Source: Lachnospiraceae bacterium (GTDB taxonomy: Bacteria; Bacillota; Clostridia; Lachnospirales; Lachnospiraceae). Taken from it: a DNA stretch of 64,000 bases. Made by a program: the position numbers and the translations under genes. Within the stretch, counting starts at the first letter, position 1; the number at the start of each line of letters is the position of its first letter. Location: positions 1 through 64,000 of the forward strand of contig SVEQ01000007.1 in NCBI GenBank assembly GCA_015057325.1, read 5' to 3'. Under the pieces are notes generated by a model. It worked only from the letters and a program-made list of their open reading frames with translations. It ran no database searches and was not told the DNA's origin. Shown here piece after piece: positions 37,086 to 46,969 of this stretch.

Positions 37086-37096
37086 TAGGGTATAAT
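37068..37096 (+). promoter_or_regulatory. sigma-A promoter of the PrsA-like gene
   Basis: TTGCCC, 17-bp spacer, perfect TATAAT. It starts inside the last codons of mfd, so the lipoprotein gene can be expressed on its own. Confidence 0.8.
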
Positions 37097-37125
37097 ATTT
37101 AACATCGATAAAAGAGGTGCATTCT

Positions 37126-38148
37126 ATGAAGAGACATTATTTTGCATGCATGATAACGGTTTTCCTTTTTGCGGTTGCAACGGTTTTGACGGGTTGTAGT
37201 AAGAAGGACAATGAGGAAAACAGTTTGGTGGTATATAACTTTGGCGGTGACGATATCACTTATGCAGAGTACTATATATATGCTAAAACAATAGAAGAGG
37301 ATTATCGTAAGGTGTACGGTAACGGTGTGTGGGAATTGGAGTTAAATACTGACGAGGGTAGCAGTACGGTTAAGGATATTACTCTTAAAGATATTGTTGC
37401 TGACATCAATCGTGTTAAGGTGCTAAATGCTCATGCGGCTGAACTTAATATCACGCTTACGGATAGCGAAGTATCAGAAATAGATGAAATTGCGGACAAG
37501 TTTTATAAAGGGCTTACGGAGGAGGATGTCAAAGAATCCGGAATAAGTCCCCAACTTGTAAAAGCGGTTATCAAGGAAAATATGATGGCCAACAAAGTTT
37601 ATGAGCAAGTGTTGGAGGATTATGATTTTGAGATTTCCGATGAGGAAGCCAGAATGATTTCCTTCTATGACATGGTGTTTGAATGTTACAAACTTGAGAA
37701 AGACGGTTCAATTAAGGAATACAGTGAAGAAGAGAAAGAGGAGCAACTTAACAAAGCTAATGAGGCACTTAAATCTCTTGCGGAAGATGAAGGAACCACT
37801 TATGAGAAACTGGTTGACAAATACAATCTTCAGTATGCATCTTCTTATACAATGTCAAAGAGCCAGTTAACAGAAGAATACGGTGAAAGTGTTGCTTCAA
37901 AGATATTGGAACTTTCGGATGGAGAAGTAAGTGTAGTTGTTGAGACACAATATGGTTATCATATCTTTAAAATGATCAAGTCCAATGACGAGGAACTCAC
38001 AAAAGAAAACAAAGAAAATATTGTCAGGTCAAAGCAGAAGGAATACTTTAGTGGAATGTTTGATGATTGGGTACATGATTATGATTCCGGTTTTGATTTT
38101 GATAAACAGGTTAATAAGAAACTTGCAGAAAAAATATGGCAATCCTGA
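37126..38148 (+). CDS. PrsA-like peptidyl-prolyl isomerase lipoprotein
   Basis: A 340-residue exported protein. The signal peptide ends in a lipobox (VLTGC, Cys near residue 25), predicting a lipid anchor on the outer face of the membrane. A SurA-N-like helical region is followed by a parvulin-like segment (SQLTEEYGESVASKILELSD, then YGYHIFKM). PrsA proteins help fold secreted proteins. The parvulin core is short, so catalytic activity is uncertain. The stop codon lies inside the stem of the terminator. Confidence 0.85.
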   Translation: MKRHYFACMITVFLFAVATVLTGCSKKDNEENSLVVYNFGGDDITYAEYYIYAKTIEEDYRKVYGNGVWELELNTDEGSSTVKDITLKDIVADINRVKVLNAHAAELNITLTDSEVSEIDEIADKFYKGLTEEDVKESGISPQLVKAVIKENMMANKVYEQVLEDYDFEISDEEARMISFYDMVFECYKLEKDGSIKEYSEEEKEEQLNKANEALKSLAEDEGTTYEKLVDKYNLQYASSYTMSKSQLTEEYGESVASKILELSDGEVSVVVETQYGYHIFKMIKSNDEELTKENKENIVRSKQKEYFSGMFDDWVHDYDSGFDFDKQVNKKLAEKIWQS

Positions 38149-38172
38149 AATCAGGATTGCCATTGTTGTTTT
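38138..38172. terminator. bidirectional terminator overlapping the stop codon
   Basis: GGCAATCCTGA and TCAGGATTGCC form a perfect eleven-pair stem with a two-base loop (38138-38161). T-rich tails exist on both sides, so it can end the PrsA-like gene on + and the DUF4190 gene on minus. The TGA stop is in the left arm. Confidence 0.9.
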
Positions 38173-38174
38173 AA

Positions 38175-38741
38175 TTACTGAAGATTATTTAAAATATCCT
38201 GGTATGATGCAGCTCCGCCGAGGCAAAGTACATATACGATACTTCCTACAGAAATAAGTAATCCCAATATAGAAAGGATAAGACCAACTATTGCCATTGC
38301 AGGCTTATTGCCATCAGAATCTTTCTGTTGTACACAAGAAAAGATTATACCGAGTATACCAAATATAATTGATAAGAATGTACAACAGCATGTAAGAAGA
38401 CTAAGTATACCCATTACAAGAGAGGCTATTGCAAAGCCTTTTGAAAACTCTTCGGGTGTTCCGTAGTTGTTAGATGCATAAGTAGAAGTTGCACTTCCTT
38501 CAACTCTGCCACCGAATACTTCCTGGTTTGATGAAGATGATGTATCAACCGGATTTGAAACCGGTGCCTCAAATGCGGAAGGGGTGCTTGTTGCAGATGT
38601 TTCTGCTTTAACAGGTTCTGTTACAGTTTCTTCAACCTTTGTTTCTGTAACTTCAGGCTCTTTTGTCTCCTCGGGTTTGCTATATTCGCCCTCTTTTGGA
38701 GCATCGTAGCTTAAAGGACTATTATTGTTATTTTCATCCAT
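38175..38741 (-). CDS. DUF4190-like small membrane protein
   Basis: A 188-residue protein with a disordered N-terminal half rich in Pro, Glu, Thr and Ser (1-95) and a C-terminal half with two to three hydrophobic helices. The pattern GFAIASLVMGILSLLTCC...IFGILGIIFS with a following AMAIVGLILSILGLL helix is that of DUF4190 proteins, whose function is unknown. GAGGAG lies before the ATG. It is divergent from the DUF2752 gene, with about 90 bp of AT-rich intergenic DNA. Confidence 0.8.
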   Translation of the reverse strand: MDENNNNSPLSYDAPKEGEYSKPEETKEPEVTETKVEETVTEPVKAETSATSTPSAFEAPVSNPVDTSSSSNQEVFGGRVEGSATSTYASNNYGTPEEFSKGFAIASLVMGILSLLTCCCTFLSIIFGILGIIFSCVQQKDSDGNKPAMAIVGLILSILGLLISVGSIVYVLCLGGAASYQDILNNLQ

Positions 38742-38832
38742 AGGTATTGTTTCTCCTCCTAAGTTATTATATTATAGTAACATTATAATAACATTTATTA
38801 CACTAAAGTGTAAAGTTTTTTGTGGAGATATT

Positions 38833-39255
38833 ATGATAGACAGAAAGATATTGTTTAGAGATTTCCTTATTGTTAATATATCCGGAATGCTTGGTGCCGG
38901 TATTTTATTTGTCGGCATGCTACTTTCAAGGTTTGATGTTATTACCATTCCCGATTGTACATTTCACGCATTAACTCATATGTACTGTCCCGGGTGTGGT
39001 GGGACGAGAGCAACCTTTGCACTTCTTTCCGGCAAAATCATAGCCTCGATAAAGTACAATCCTGCAGTGGTATTTGGAGCACTTCTTATATTATATTATG
39101 AGATTGGTATTGTGGTAACGCTTATCAAAAATAACGGCAAACGCTATTATACAACAAAACTGTGGCCGATATATTTGTATCTGGTTATAGTGTTTTCCTT
39201 CTTTATTATAAGAAACCTGTTGCTTGTGTTTTGCGGCATTGACATGCTGGCATAA
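38833..39255 (+). CDS. DUF2752 membrane protein
   Basis: A 140-residue protein with about four membrane helices. The motif MYCPGCGGTRATFALLSGK after the first helix is diagnostic of DUF2752. The family function is not known. The frame is open far upstream, but GTGGAG five to six bases before this ATG and the family length support this start. Confidence 0.85.
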   Translation: MIDRKILFRDFLIVNISGMLGAGILFVGMLLSRFDVITIPDCTFHALTHMYCPGCGGTRATFALLSGKIIASIKYNPAVVFGALLILYYEIGIVVTLIKNNGKRYYTTKLWPIYLYLVIVFSFFIIRNLLLVFCGIDMLA

Positions 39256-39280
39256 TTATTGAAATTAGAAAGGTACTACA

Positions 39281-40489
39281 ATGTTAAGTTCAAACAATCA
39301 AAAGAAAATCAAAGACATCCTTAATGAGTGTCCGGATAAAATTGTTATAAGCAATCCTTCGTCAAAGGATAATGAATACAAAAAGGCCGTAATACGAAAA
39401 TATGAGAAAAGTGAAGGCGTAGCCTATCAGATAGAACGCTTTACAGATAAGCAGGCATTTCATGAGAATGTAAATGTTACCGGAATGTGCGAGGCTGTTC
39501 TTTTGATGTTTCCGGAATCATTTACTCAGCTCAATGTTTTTGGGAGCGAGCGTCAGTGGGACTTCAAGGTTACCAAAAAGGGAAAACTTTTATCCTCTGA
39601 CAGATTAATAAGAAAGACTAACAACAATTCAAAAGAAGGTCTTATAACTTCCGGTGCCGGATGTAAACCTTCCTATAATAATCACAATCGAAAGAAGAAT
39701 TATATCTTGGAGGAAGGAACGGTTATACCACCGCTTGTTGATCTGGGCATTTTTACAAAAGAGGGCAAGGTTGTTAATTCCATGTATGACAAGTACAAAC
39801 AGATTAACCGCTTTTTGGAATTGGTGGAGGATGTTGTCAAGAACCATGAGATAAAGGATAAATTCAATATAATAGACTTTGGATGTGGCAAATCATATCT
39901 TACATTTATTCTATATTATTATCTCGTAGAATTAAAAGGTATAAATGCCACAATAACCGGACTTGATTTGAAAGCGGATGTAATTAAGAAATGTAATGCG
40001 ACCGCCAAGAAGTATCATTATGATAATCTTCATTTCGAACTCGGTGATATAAATGGGTACAAAACGGATAAGCCTGTAGATATGGTTGTGACCCTTCATG
40101 CCTGTGACACTGCAACGGATTTTGCGCTGTATAATGCAATCACGTGGAAGGCGGGTATCATACTTTCCGTTCCATGCTGTCAGCATGAAGTAAATGCACA
40201 GCTTGCAAGCGATGACTTCTCGATACTTACACGATACGGAATCGTCAAGGAACGTGTGAGTGCTCTTATGACAGATGCAATCAGAGCTAACATGCTTGAG
40301 TACTGTGGATATCACACACAACTTCTCGAGTTCATAGATATCGCGCACTCACCTAAGAACATACTTATTCGTGCGGTACGCCATGACAATTCCTCGAAGG
40401 AACGCCGCAACAAAGCGTTGGAGGAAGCGAAGCGCCTTTGTGAGGAGTTCAATATAAAACAGACATTGATGCAACTTCTTAATAAATAG
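39281..40489 (+). CDS. class I SAM-dependent methyltransferase
   Basis: A 402-residue protein. The first ~175 residues are a lead domain of unknown role; the second half is a Rossmann methyltransferase with motif I IIDFGCGKSYLTFIL, the acidic ribose contact GLDLKADV, and VTLHACDTATDFAL, followed by SVPCCQHEV. The latter motifs fit the Methyltransf_32 type, related to RNA or protein methyltransferases of unclear substrate. It stands alone between DUF2752 and the second copy of the 322-bp repeat. Confidence 0.85.
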   Translation: MLSSNNQKKIKDILNECPDKIVISNPSSKDNEYKKAVIRKYEKSEGVAYQIERFTDKQAFHENVNVTGMCEAVLLMFPESFTQLNVFGSERQWDFKVTKKGKLLSSDRLIRKTNNNSKEGLITSGAGCKPSYNNHNRKKNYILEEGTVIPPLVDLGIFTKEGKVVNSMYDKYKQINRFLELVEDVVKNHEIKDKFNIIDFGCGKSYLTFILYYYLVELKGINATITGLDLKADVIKKCNATAKKYHYDNLHFELGDINGYKTDKPVDMVVTLHACDTATDFALYNAITWKAGIILSVPCCQHEVNAQLASDDFSILTRYGIVKERVSALMTDAIRANMLEYCGYHTQLLEFIDIAHSPKNILIRAVRHDNSSKERRNKALEEAKRLCEEFNIKQTLMQLLNK

Positions 40490-40673
40490 ATTGCTGTTTA
40501 ATGCACTTTTATATATGACGGACGCGTATAGATTATCAGATGTATGCATATCCTGTGTCAGAATGTCCGGTGCTAAGAGGTTGTAGGTATGCCGACAACA
40601 CTTTCATATAATACGCGACCGGCTATCAATTCGCCATCGTGGCTCAATGATGCCTTGCTCGCCATCCATGGCT
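40490..40673 (+). other. intergenic stretch with a possible short ORF start
   Basis: No established gene. An ATG at 40589, with AAGAGG ten bases before it, opens a 96-codon frame that runs into the repeat and ends where the copy-1 frame ends. The first 28 codons are unique to this copy. A perfect palindrome GCCAT-CC-ATGGC (40661-40672) abuts the repeat, just as a different palindrome abuts copy 1. Whether the frame is translated is unknown. Confidence 0.35.
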
Positions 40674-40995
40674 CGAGTCGCGTGCGTCAGCTGTTTGGGT
40701 ACATTTTGAACCAACAGACAGCATACTTGGTTTTAATGTATTATGATTCATGTTTGACATTTGGTAGGATATTAGAGTTACTTGGTATTACGATGAATAT
40801 ACAGCGGTTGCCGAACATGGATGTTCGGCATGTTCCATTGAGACAGGATGTCGAATTGGAACAGTGCCGCGTAATATAAGAAAACTTTTCCGTAATACCT
40901 AGAAACTCTTATATCCGGACAATCAGGCATACATGAACATGATACATTTAAAAATAAGTATGCGTCCGTTCTCAAAATGTCATTAAACAGCAATT
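40674..40995 (+). repeat. 322-bp dispersed repeat, copy 2
   Basis: Same sequence and orientation as 89-410, offset 40585, with two mismatches near the right edge. It carries the same perfect hairpin (40810-40829) and flanking inverted pairs. This copy ends 42 bp before the -35 box of the S10 ribosomal operon, so it borders the promoter of one of the most strongly expressed operons. No target-site duplication or terminal inverted repeat was recognised. Confidence 0.85.
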
Positions 40996-41037
40996 TGGGA
41001 TTGTACGTGAAAAAATACAATTTTATAAAAATACCGC

Positions 41038-41066
41038 TTGCAATGGCGTAAAATGTATGGTATAGT
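41038..41066 (+). promoter_or_regulatory. sigma-A promoter of the S10 operon
   Basis: TTGCAA, 17-bp spacer, TATAGT. The transcript start would be near 41073, giving a leader of about 235 nt before rpsJ. Confidence 0.8.
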
Positions 41067-41072
41067 GACTTT

Positions 41073-41307
41073 TGCTGTGACATTGATAGCGTAGAAGCGT
41101 GAGGTTGCTACTTAATAAAGTAGGTTTTCCGTGGAGCGAATGTCAAGTCTAGATACTGACGACAAGTCACTGTACAATATACCATCCGCAAGGCGGAGAT
41201 GACGTGTGATAAGTTTTGGAATGAATAATTTTAGGACACACACGGGAGAGTGTACAGTCACCACTTGTCGTACTACTAATAAGTGCGAAAAGGAGGCGGC
41301 TTTTTTT
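41073..41307 (+). promoter_or_regulatory. structured S10 operon leader RNA
   Basis: The leader can form two domains. Domain 1 is closed by TGACATT (41078-41084) with AATGTCA (41139-41145) and contains hairpin CTACTT-AATA-AAGTAG. Domain 2 is closed by CGACAAGT and ACTGTAC (41160-41175) pairing with GTACAGT and ACTTGTCG (41252-41270), and contains CCGC/GCGG and CGTGTG/CACACG stems. A seven-T run lies between the AGGAGG site and the ATG. In E. coli L4 represses this operon through its leader; a similar role here is inference. Confidence 0.65.
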
Positions 41308-41625
41308 ATGGCAAATCAGGTAATGAGAATTACACTCAAGGCTTATGATCACAAATTAATCGATCAGGCTGCAGCAAACATCATTGATACTGTTAAGAAG
41401 GCAGGAGCAAAGGTTTCAGGTCCTGTACCAATGCCTACTAAGGTTGAGAAAATCACAATTCTTAGAGCAGTTCATAAGTACAAGGATTCAAGAGAGCAGT
41501 TTGAGCAGAGAACTCACAAGAGATTGATCGACGTGATTCAGCCAAACCAGGCAACAATTGATGCTTTACAGAAGCTCGATATGTCAGCCGGTGTTTACAT
41601 CGATGTTAAGATGAAAGCAAAATAA
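41308..41625 (+). CDS. rpsJ: 30S ribosomal protein S10
   Basis: A 105-residue protein opening [20 protein letters not shown] and carrying the family segments [10 protein letters not shown] and [13 protein letters not shown]10 (NusE) is in the 30S head and also joins the NusB antitermination complex. The frame is open upstream, but the AGGAGG site and family length fix this ATG. First gene of the long ribosomal cluster. Confidence 0.97.
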   Translation: MANQVMRITLKAYDHKLIDQAAANIIDTVKKAGAKVSGPVPMPTKVEKITILRAVHKYKDSREQFEQRTHKRLIDVIQPNQATIDALQKLDMSAGVYIDVKMKAK

Positions 41626-41660
41626 TTTAAGGTAACATTTATTAATGTAAGAAAGCAGAC

Positions 41661-41703
41661 CTAATGGGTAATAACCCCATTTAGAATGATTGCCACGGCA
41701 ATC
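41661..41703 (+). promoter_or_regulatory. hairpins between rpsJ and rplC
   Basis: The 111-bp gap holds an imperfect hairpin CTAA-GGG/CCC-TTAG (41661-41684) and a perfect GATTGCC-AC-GGCAATC (41688-41703) ahead of the rplC ribosome-binding site. No T run follows, so these are not simple terminators; they may stabilise or process the mRNA. Confidence 0.5.
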
Positions 41704-41736
41704 CGCTGTAAATGAATTAGGAGGAAAGTTTCAAAA

Positions 41737-42423
41737 ATGAAGAAAGCAATTTTAGCAACAAAAGTCGGAATGACTCAAATCTTCAATGAAGACGGTGTTT
41801 TGACACCAGTTACTGTATTACAGGCAGGACCTTGTGTAGTAACACAGGTTAAAACTGTAGATAACGATGGATATGATGCTATTCAGGTTGGTTTTGGTGA
41901 AAAGAAGGAAAAGATCACAACTAAGGATGTATCAGGAAAGAAAGTAACAAGAAATCCTCATGGTGCTGGTAAGGCAGCCGTAGGACATTTCAAGAAGGCA
42001 GGCACAACACCTAAGCAGTTCGTAAGAGAGTTCAGAGTTGAGAATGCTTCTGAGTACGTTGCAGGTGAAAGCGTAATTAAGGCTGACATCTTTTCAGAAG
42101 GCGATAAGATTGATGTAACTGCTAAGTCAAAGGGTAAAGGATATGCAGGTGCTATTAAGCGTCATGGTCTTCACACAGGTCCTAAGACTCACGGTTCTAA
42201 GTACCATCGTCATCAGGGTTCAAACGGTTGTGCAACTGATCCCGGTAAGGTATTCAAGGGTAAGAAGATGGCAGGTCACATGGGTGCTGTCAGAGTAACC
42301 GTTCAGAACTTAGAGGTTGTTAAGATAGATACTGACAATGATGTAATCTTGGTTAAGGGTTCAGTACCTGGACCTAAGAAGTCATTAGTCATGATTAAAG
42401 AAACAGTTAAATGTGGAAAGTAA
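41737..42423 (+). CDS. rplC: 50S ribosomal protein L3
   Basis: A 228-residue L3: [20 protein letters not shown] at the start, and the internal loop with [11 protein letters not shown] and HRHQGSNGC that reaches toward the peptidyl-transferase centre. Slightly longer than the 205-210 residues common in Bacillus. AGGAGGAAAG lies upstream; 23 bp from rplD. Confidence 0.97.
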   Translation: MKKAILATKVGMTQIFNEDGVLTPVTVLQAGPCVVTQVKTVDNDGYDAIQVGFGEKKEKITTKDVSGKKVTRNPHGAGKAAVGHFKKAGTTPKQFVREFRVENASEYVAGESVIKADIFSEGDKIDVTAKSKGKGYAGAIKRHGLHTGPKTHGSKYHRHQGSNGCATDPGKVFKGKKMAGHMGAVRVTVQNLEVVKIDTDNDVILVKGSVPGPKKSLVMIKETVKCGK

Positions 42424-42446
42424 TTTGTAGGAAGGAGGAATAGACA

Positions 42447-43067
42447 ATGGCAACAGTAGCTGTATACAACACTGAAGGTAAAGAAGTTGAAAAGTTAGAG
42501 CTTAATGATGCAGTGTTTGGTGTAGAAGTTAATGATCACTTAGTTCATAAGGCAGTTGTGGCTCATCTTGCTGCTAAGCGTCAGGGAACACAGAGTGCAA
42601 AGACACGTTCTGAGGTTCGTGGCGGTGGTAGAAAGCCATGGAGACAAAAAGGAACAGGTCATGCAAGACAGGGTTCTATCAGAGCTCCTCAGTGGACTGG
42701 TGGTGGAGTAGTATTCGCACCGAAGCCAAGAGATTATTCCGTTAAAATGAATAAAAAAGAGAAGGCAAGTGCAATTTGTTCAGCACTTACCTCAAGAGTA
42801 AACGAGGAGAAGTTCATCGTATTGGACAACTTCAAGTTAGATGAAGTTAAGACAAAGAAGTTTGTAGAGGTTCTTGGAAACCTTGAGGTATCTAAGGCAT
42901 TAGTAGTAACTAAGGATAATGATGAGAATCTTGTATTATCTGCAAGAAACGTTCCTGATGTTAAGACTGCACTTACAAACACAATCAACGTATATGACAT
43001 CCTTAAGTATGACACTTTGGTAATTACCAAGGATGCAGTTGCAGCAATTGAGGAGGTGTACGCATAA
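42447..43067 (+). CDS. rplD: 50S ribosomal protein L4
   Basis: A 206-residue L4 with the loop that lines the exit tunnel ([20 protein letters not shown]) near residues 53-72. In other bacteria L4 is the repressor of the S10 operon, which is relevant to the structured leader upstream. Its stop overlaps the rplW start by one base. Confidence 0.97.
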   Translation: MATVAVYNTEGKEVEKLELNDAVFGVEVNDHLVHKAVVAHLAAKRQGTQSAKTRSEVRGGGRKPWRQKGTGHARQGSIRAPQWTGGGVVFAPKPRDYSVKMNKKEKASAICSALTSRVNEEKFIVLDNFKLDEVKTKKFVEVLGNLEVSKALVVTKDNDENLVLSARNVPDVKTALTNTINVYDILKYDTLVITKDAVAAIEEVYA

Positions 43068-43366
43068 TGGCAGATATCAAGTATTATGACGTTATAAAGA
43101 GACCTATCATTACTGAGAAGTCAATGGATGCTATGGGAGAGAAAAAGTACACATTTGAGGTACATCCTGAAGCAAACAAGACAATGATTAAAGAAGCAGT
43201 TGAGAAAATGTTCGAGGGAACAAAGGTTGCTAAGGTAAACACAATGAACTTAGACGGTAAGACTAAGAGACGTGGAATGGTTTACGGAAAGACAGCTAAG
43301 TCTAAGAAAGCAATTGTTCAGCTTACAGCTGACAGCAAGGACATCGAGATTTTCGAGGGACTTTAA
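43067..43366 (+). CDS. rplW: 50S ribosomal protein L23
   Basis: A 99-residue L23 ([26 protein letters not shown]). It sits at the tunnel exit and is a docking site for trigger factor and SRP. The start overlaps the last base of rplD, so translation is coupled. Confidence 0.97.
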   Translation: MADIKYYDVIKRPIITEKSMDAMGEKKYTFEVHPEANKTMIKEAVEKMFEGTKVAKVNTMNLDGKTKRRGMVYGKTAKSKKAIVQLTADSKDIEIFEGL

Positions 43367-43429
43367 TCAGTAGAATAAATCATACGCAAGCAAGCGTGAT
43401 AATAAATGCATTTTGAAAGGAGAAAGAAA

Positions 43430-44272
43430 ATGGGAATTAAAACATATAACCCATATACACCTTCCAGACGTAATATGACCGGTTTGGACTTCGATGTTAT
43501 TACAAAGGATACTCCTGAGAAGTCACTTACAGTTTCTCTTAAGAAAACAGCCGGACGTAACAATCAGGGAAAGATTACAGTAAGACACCACGGTGGTGGT
43601 TCTAGAAGAAAATACAGAATTATCGATTTCAAGAGAAGAAAAGATGATGTACCTGCAATAGTAGCATCAATCGAGTACGATCCTAACAGAACAGCTAATA
43701 TCGCTCTTATCAATTATGCAGATGGTGAGAAGGCATACATTTTAGCTCCTGTAGGACTTAAGGTTGGCGATAAGCTTATGAATGGTGCTAACGCAGATAT
43801 CAAGATTGGTAACTGCTTACCACTTGAGAACATTCCTGTTGGTACAGAGATTCATAACATTGAGTTGTATCCTGGTAAGGGTGGACAGCTTGTTCGTTCA
43901 GCAGGTAACTCAGCACAGCTTATGGCTAAGGAAGGAAAGTATGCAACCCTTCGTCTTCCTTCAGGCGAGATGAGAATGGTTCCTATTACAGGACGTGCAA
44001 CAATCGGCCAGGTTGGTAATATCGAGCACGGTCTTGTTAACATAGGTAAGGCAGGACGTAAGCGTCATATGGGTATCAGACCTACAGTTCGTGGTTCCGT
44101 TATGAACCCTAACGACCATCCACACGGTGGTGGTGAGGGTAGAACAAGTATCGGTAGACCAGGTCCATGTACACCATGGGGTAAGCCGGCACTTGGACTT
44201 AAGACTCGTAAGAAGAATAAGCACTCTAACAAGATGATTGTTAGAACAAGAGACGGAAAGAACGTTAAATAA
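43430..44272 (+). CDS. rplB: 50S ribosomal protein L2
   Basis: A 280-residue L2: [20 protein letters not shown] at the N-terminus, [13 protein letters not shown], and the C-terminal HPHGGGEGR with the conserved His near the peptidyl-transferase centre. An upstream ATG at 43406 lacks the AAAGGAG site that precedes this one. Confidence 0.97.
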   Translation: MGIKTYNPYTPSRRNMTGLDFDVITKDTPEKSLTVSLKKTAGRNNQGKITVRHHGGGSRRKYRIIDFKRRKDDVPAIVASIEYDPNRTANIALINYADGEKAYILAPVGLKVGDKLMNGANADIKIGNCLPLENIPVGTEIHNIELYPGKGGQLVRSAGNSAQLMAKEGKYATLRLPSGEMRMVPITGRATIGQVGNIEHGLVNIGKAGRKRHMGIRPTVRGSVMNPNDHPHGGGEGRTSIGRPGPCTPWGKPALGLKTRKKNKHSNKMIVRTRDGKNVK

Positions 44273-44289
44273 TTAAGGAGGTTTGAAAT

Positions 44290-44571
44290 ATGGCACGTTC
44301 ATTGAAAAAAGGACCATTTGCAGATGAGCATTTGTTAAAGAAAGTCGATGCTATGAATGCGGCTAACGACAAGCAGGTTATTAAGACTTGGTCACGTCGT
44401 TCAACCATTTTTCCTAGCTTCGTAGGACATACAATTGCAGTTTACGACGGAAGAAAACACGTTCCTGTATATGTTACTGAGGATATGGTTGGTCACAAGC
44501 TCGGTGAGTTTGTAGCAACAAGAACCTACAGAGGACATGGTAAGGACGAGAAGAAGTCAAAGGTTAGATAA
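44290..44571 (+). CDS. rpsS: 30S ribosomal protein S19
   Basis: A 93-residue S19 ([35 protein letters not shown]). It binds 16S rRNA in the 30S head next to S13. AAGGAGG lies nine bases upstream. Confidence 0.97.
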   Translation: MARSLKKGPFADEHLLKKVDAMNAANDKQVIKTWSRRSTIFPSFVGHTIAVYDGRKHVPVYVTEDMVGHKLGEFVATRTYRGHGKDEKKSKVR

Positions 44572-44600
44572 TAGACAAGATTTGAAAGGAGGGTTCATCC

Positions 44601-44987
44601 ATGGCAAAAGGACATAGATCCCAGATAAAAAGAGAAAGAAATGCGAATAAGGATACAAGACCTTCAGCTAAGGTTTCTTACGCTAGAGTTTCTGTAACCA
44701 AAGCATGCTTCGTTTTAGATGCCATCAGAGGTAAGGATGTACAGACCGCACTTGGTATATTAGCATACAATCCAAGATATGCTTCAAGTGTTATAGAGAA
44801 GTTATTAAAGTCAGCCATTGCTAATGCAGAGAACAACAATGGAATGAAGGCAGAGGACCTTTACATTGCAGAGTGTTATGCTAACAAGGGACCGACAATG
44901 AAGAGAATTCAACCAAGAGCACAGGGTAGAGCTTATAGAATCGAGAAGAGAACAAGCCATATCACTATCGTGCTTGATGAAAGATAA
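44601..44987 (+). CDS. rplV: 50S ribosomal protein L22
   Basis: A 128-residue L22; the conserved beta-hairpin that enters the exit tunnel is [18 protein letters not shown]. The N-terminal extension ([20 protein letters not shown]) is about ten to fifteen residues longer than in Bacillus. Eleven bp from rpsC. Confidence 0.96.
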   Translation: MAKGHRSQIKRERNANKDTRPSAKVSYARVSVTKACFVLDAIRGKDVQTALGILAYNPRYASSVIEKLLKSAIANAENNNGMKAEDLYIAECYANKGPTMKRIQPRAQGRAYRIEKRTSHITIVLDER

Positions 44988-44998
44988 GGAGGCAGAAA

Positions 44999-45664
44999 AT
45001 GGGACAGAAAGTTAATCCTCATGGTTTGAGAGTTGGTATCATCAAAGATTGGGATTCCAGATGGTATGCTGATACAAAAGATGGCGAATTCGCAAACAAC
45101 TTAGTAGAAGACAATGACATTCGTAAGTTCTTGAAGAAGAGACTTAAAAGCGCTCAGGTTTCCAAGGTTGAGATTGAAAGAGCATCAGACAGATTAAAAG
45201 TTATCGTATATACAGCTAAGCCTGGTGTAGTAATCGGTAAGGGTGGAGCTGAGATCGAGAATCTTAAGAAGGATCTTGCAAAGCTTACAGATAAGAAGTT
45301 AATGGTAGATGTTAAAGAGGTTAAGAAGCCGGATGCAGACGCACAGCTCGTTGCTGAGAATATCGCTGCACAGTTAGAGAACCGTGTTTCTTTCAGACGT
45401 GCAATGAAGTCTTGCATGGGTAGAACTATGAAGACAGGAGCACTTGGTATCAAGACAGCTGTTTCAGGACGTTTAGGTGGTGCTGATATGGCACGTACAG
45501 AGTTCTACAGCGATGGTACTATTCCTCTTCAGACACTTCGTGCAGATATTGATTATGGTTTTGCTGAGGCAAACACAACTTACGGTAAAGTTGGTGTTAA
45601 GACCTGGATTTATCACGGCGAAGTACTTCCAACTAAGAACAACAAGGAAGGGAGCGATAAATAA
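44999..45664 (+). CDS. rpsC: 30S ribosomal protein S3
   Basis: A 221-residue S3 with [20 protein letters not shown], the KH domain motif [12 protein letters not shown] and the mRNA-entry segment [12 protein letters not shown]. Helps unwind mRNA at the entry site. The last base is shared with the rplP ATG. Confidence 0.97.
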   Translation: MGQKVNPHGLRVGIIKDWDSRWYADTKDGEFANNLVEDNDIRKFLKKRLKSAQVSKVEIERASDRLKVIVYTAKPGVVIGKGGAEIENLKKDLAKLTDKKLMVDVKEVKKPDADAQLVAENIAAQLENRVSFRRAMKSCMGRTMKTGALGIKTAVSGRLGGADMARTEFYSDGTIPLQTLRADIDYGFAEANTTYGKVGVKTWIYHGEVLPTKNNKEGSDK

Positions 45665-46101
45665 TGTTAATGCCTAAAAGAACAAAACATAGAAAGCAAT
45701 TCAGAGGTTCAATGGCTGGTAAGGCTACAAGAGGTAACAAGATCAGCAATGGTGAATTCGGTATCGTTGCTATGGAACCTGCTTGGATTAAGTCAAATCA
45801 GATTGAGGCAGCCCGTGTTGCTATGACTCGTTACGTAAAGCGTACCGGTAAAGTTTGGATCAAGATTTTCCCGGATAAGCCTTACACATCTAAGCCTATC
45901 GGTGTTCGTATGGGTAAAGGTAAAGGTAACGTTGAAGGCTGGGTAGCAGTAGTTAAGCCGGGACGTGTTATGTTTGAAATCGCAGGTGTGCCTGAAGATG
46001 TTGCTAAGGAAGCATTAAGACTTGCAACACATAAGCTCCCTGTTAAGTGTAAAATTGTTTCTAAAGCTGATTTAGAAGGAGGTGCAGGCAGTGAAAACTA
46101 A
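45664..46101 (+). CDS. rplP: 50S ribosomal protein L16
   Basis: A 145-residue L16 with [15 protein letters not shown], the usual family start, and [19 protein letters not shown] with the PGRV contact near the A-site. Overlaps rpsC by one base and its end overlaps the rpmC start by eleven bases. Confidence 0.96.
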   Translation: MLMPKRTKHRKQFRGSMAGKATRGNKISNGEFGIVAMEPAWIKSNQIEAARVAMTRYVKRTGKVWIKIFPDKPYTSKPIGVRMGKGKGNVEGWVAVVKPGRVMFEIAGVPEDVAKEALRLATHKLPVKCKIVSKADLEGGAGSEN

Positions 46102-46294
46102 GGAATATCGTGATGACTTAAGGTCAAAGAATGTTGATGAGTTAAACGCAGAGTTAGTAGCTGCTAAGAAGGAATTATTCAACTTAAGATTCCAGAATGC
46201 AACTAACCAGTTAGAGAACACAAGCCGTATTAAAGAGGTTAGAAAGAATATAGCAAGAATTCAGTCAATCATGACTGAGAAGGCTAATGCTTAA
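46091..46294 (+). CDS. rpmC: 50S ribosomal protein L29
   Basis: A 67-residue helical-hairpin L29 ([20 protein letters not shown]). The GTG eight bases after AGAAGGAGG is chosen; a GTG nine bases earlier overlaps that site. The gene starts inside the end of rplP. L29 lies at the tunnel exit with L23. Confidence 0.93.
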   Translation: MKTKEYRDDLRSKNVDELNAELVAAKKELFNLRFQNATNQLENTSRIKEVRKNIARIQSIMTEKANA

Positions 46295-46315
46295 TATTGG
46301 AAGGAGGAAAAGCAA

Positions 46316-46570
46316 GTGGAAAGAAATCTGAGAAAAACACGTGTAGGACTTGTAACAAGTGATAAGATGGATAAGACAATTGTTGTTTCTATCGTTGATA
46401 ATGTTAAGCATCCTCTTTATGGAAAGATTGTGAAGAGAACTTATAAGTTAAAAGCTCATGATGAGAACAACGAGTGTCATAAGGGCGATCGTGTAAGAGT
46501 TATGGAGACAAGACCATTATCTAAGGATAAGAGATGGAGACTTGTTGAGATTATAGAAAAGGCTAAGTAA
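46316..46570 (+). CDS. rpsQ: 30S ribosomal protein S17
   Basis: An 84-residue S17 with GTG start after [31 protein letters not shown] and [19 protein letters not shown] are family features. Assembly protein of the 30S body. Confidence 0.96.
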   Translation: MERNLRKTRVGLVTSDKMDKTIVVSIVDNVKHPLYGKIVKRTYKLKAHDENNECHKGDRVRVMETRPLSKDKRWRLVEIIEKAK

Positions 46571-46587
46571 TTAAGGAGGCAAAGACA

Positions 46588-46956
46588 ATGGTTCAACAGG
46601 AAACAAGACTTAAAGTTGCCGACAATACCGGAGCAAAGGAACTTCTTTGCATCAGAGTATTAGGCGGTTCAACAAGAAGATATGCAAATATCGGTGATGT
46701 TATCGTTGCCTCTGTTAAAGATGCAACACCAGGCGGTGTTGTAAAGAAGGGTGACGTAGTTAAGGCAGTTGTAGTCCGCACAAAGAAGGGTGCACGTCGT
46801 AAGGATGGTTCTTATATCAAGTTTGATGAGAACGCTGCTGTAATCATCAAAGATGATCAGAATCCAAGAGGAACACGTATCTTTGGACCTGTAGCTAGAG
46901 AGCTCAGAGATAAGAAGTTCATGAAGATCGTCTCTTTAGCACCGGAAGTTTTATAA
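46588..46956 (+). CDS. rplN: 50S ribosomal protein L14
   Basis: A 122-residue L14 ([40 protein letters not shown]), full family length. It forms part of an intersubunit bridge. AAGGAGG upstream; thirteen bp from rplX. Confidence 0.97.
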   Translation: MVQQETRLKVADNTGAKELLCIRVLGGSTRRYANIGDVIVASVKDATPGGVVKKGDVVKAVVVRTKKGARRKDGSYIKFDENAAVIIKDDQNPRGTRIFGPVARELRDKKFMKIVSLAPEVL

Positions 46957-46969
46957 GGAGGGTGTCAGG

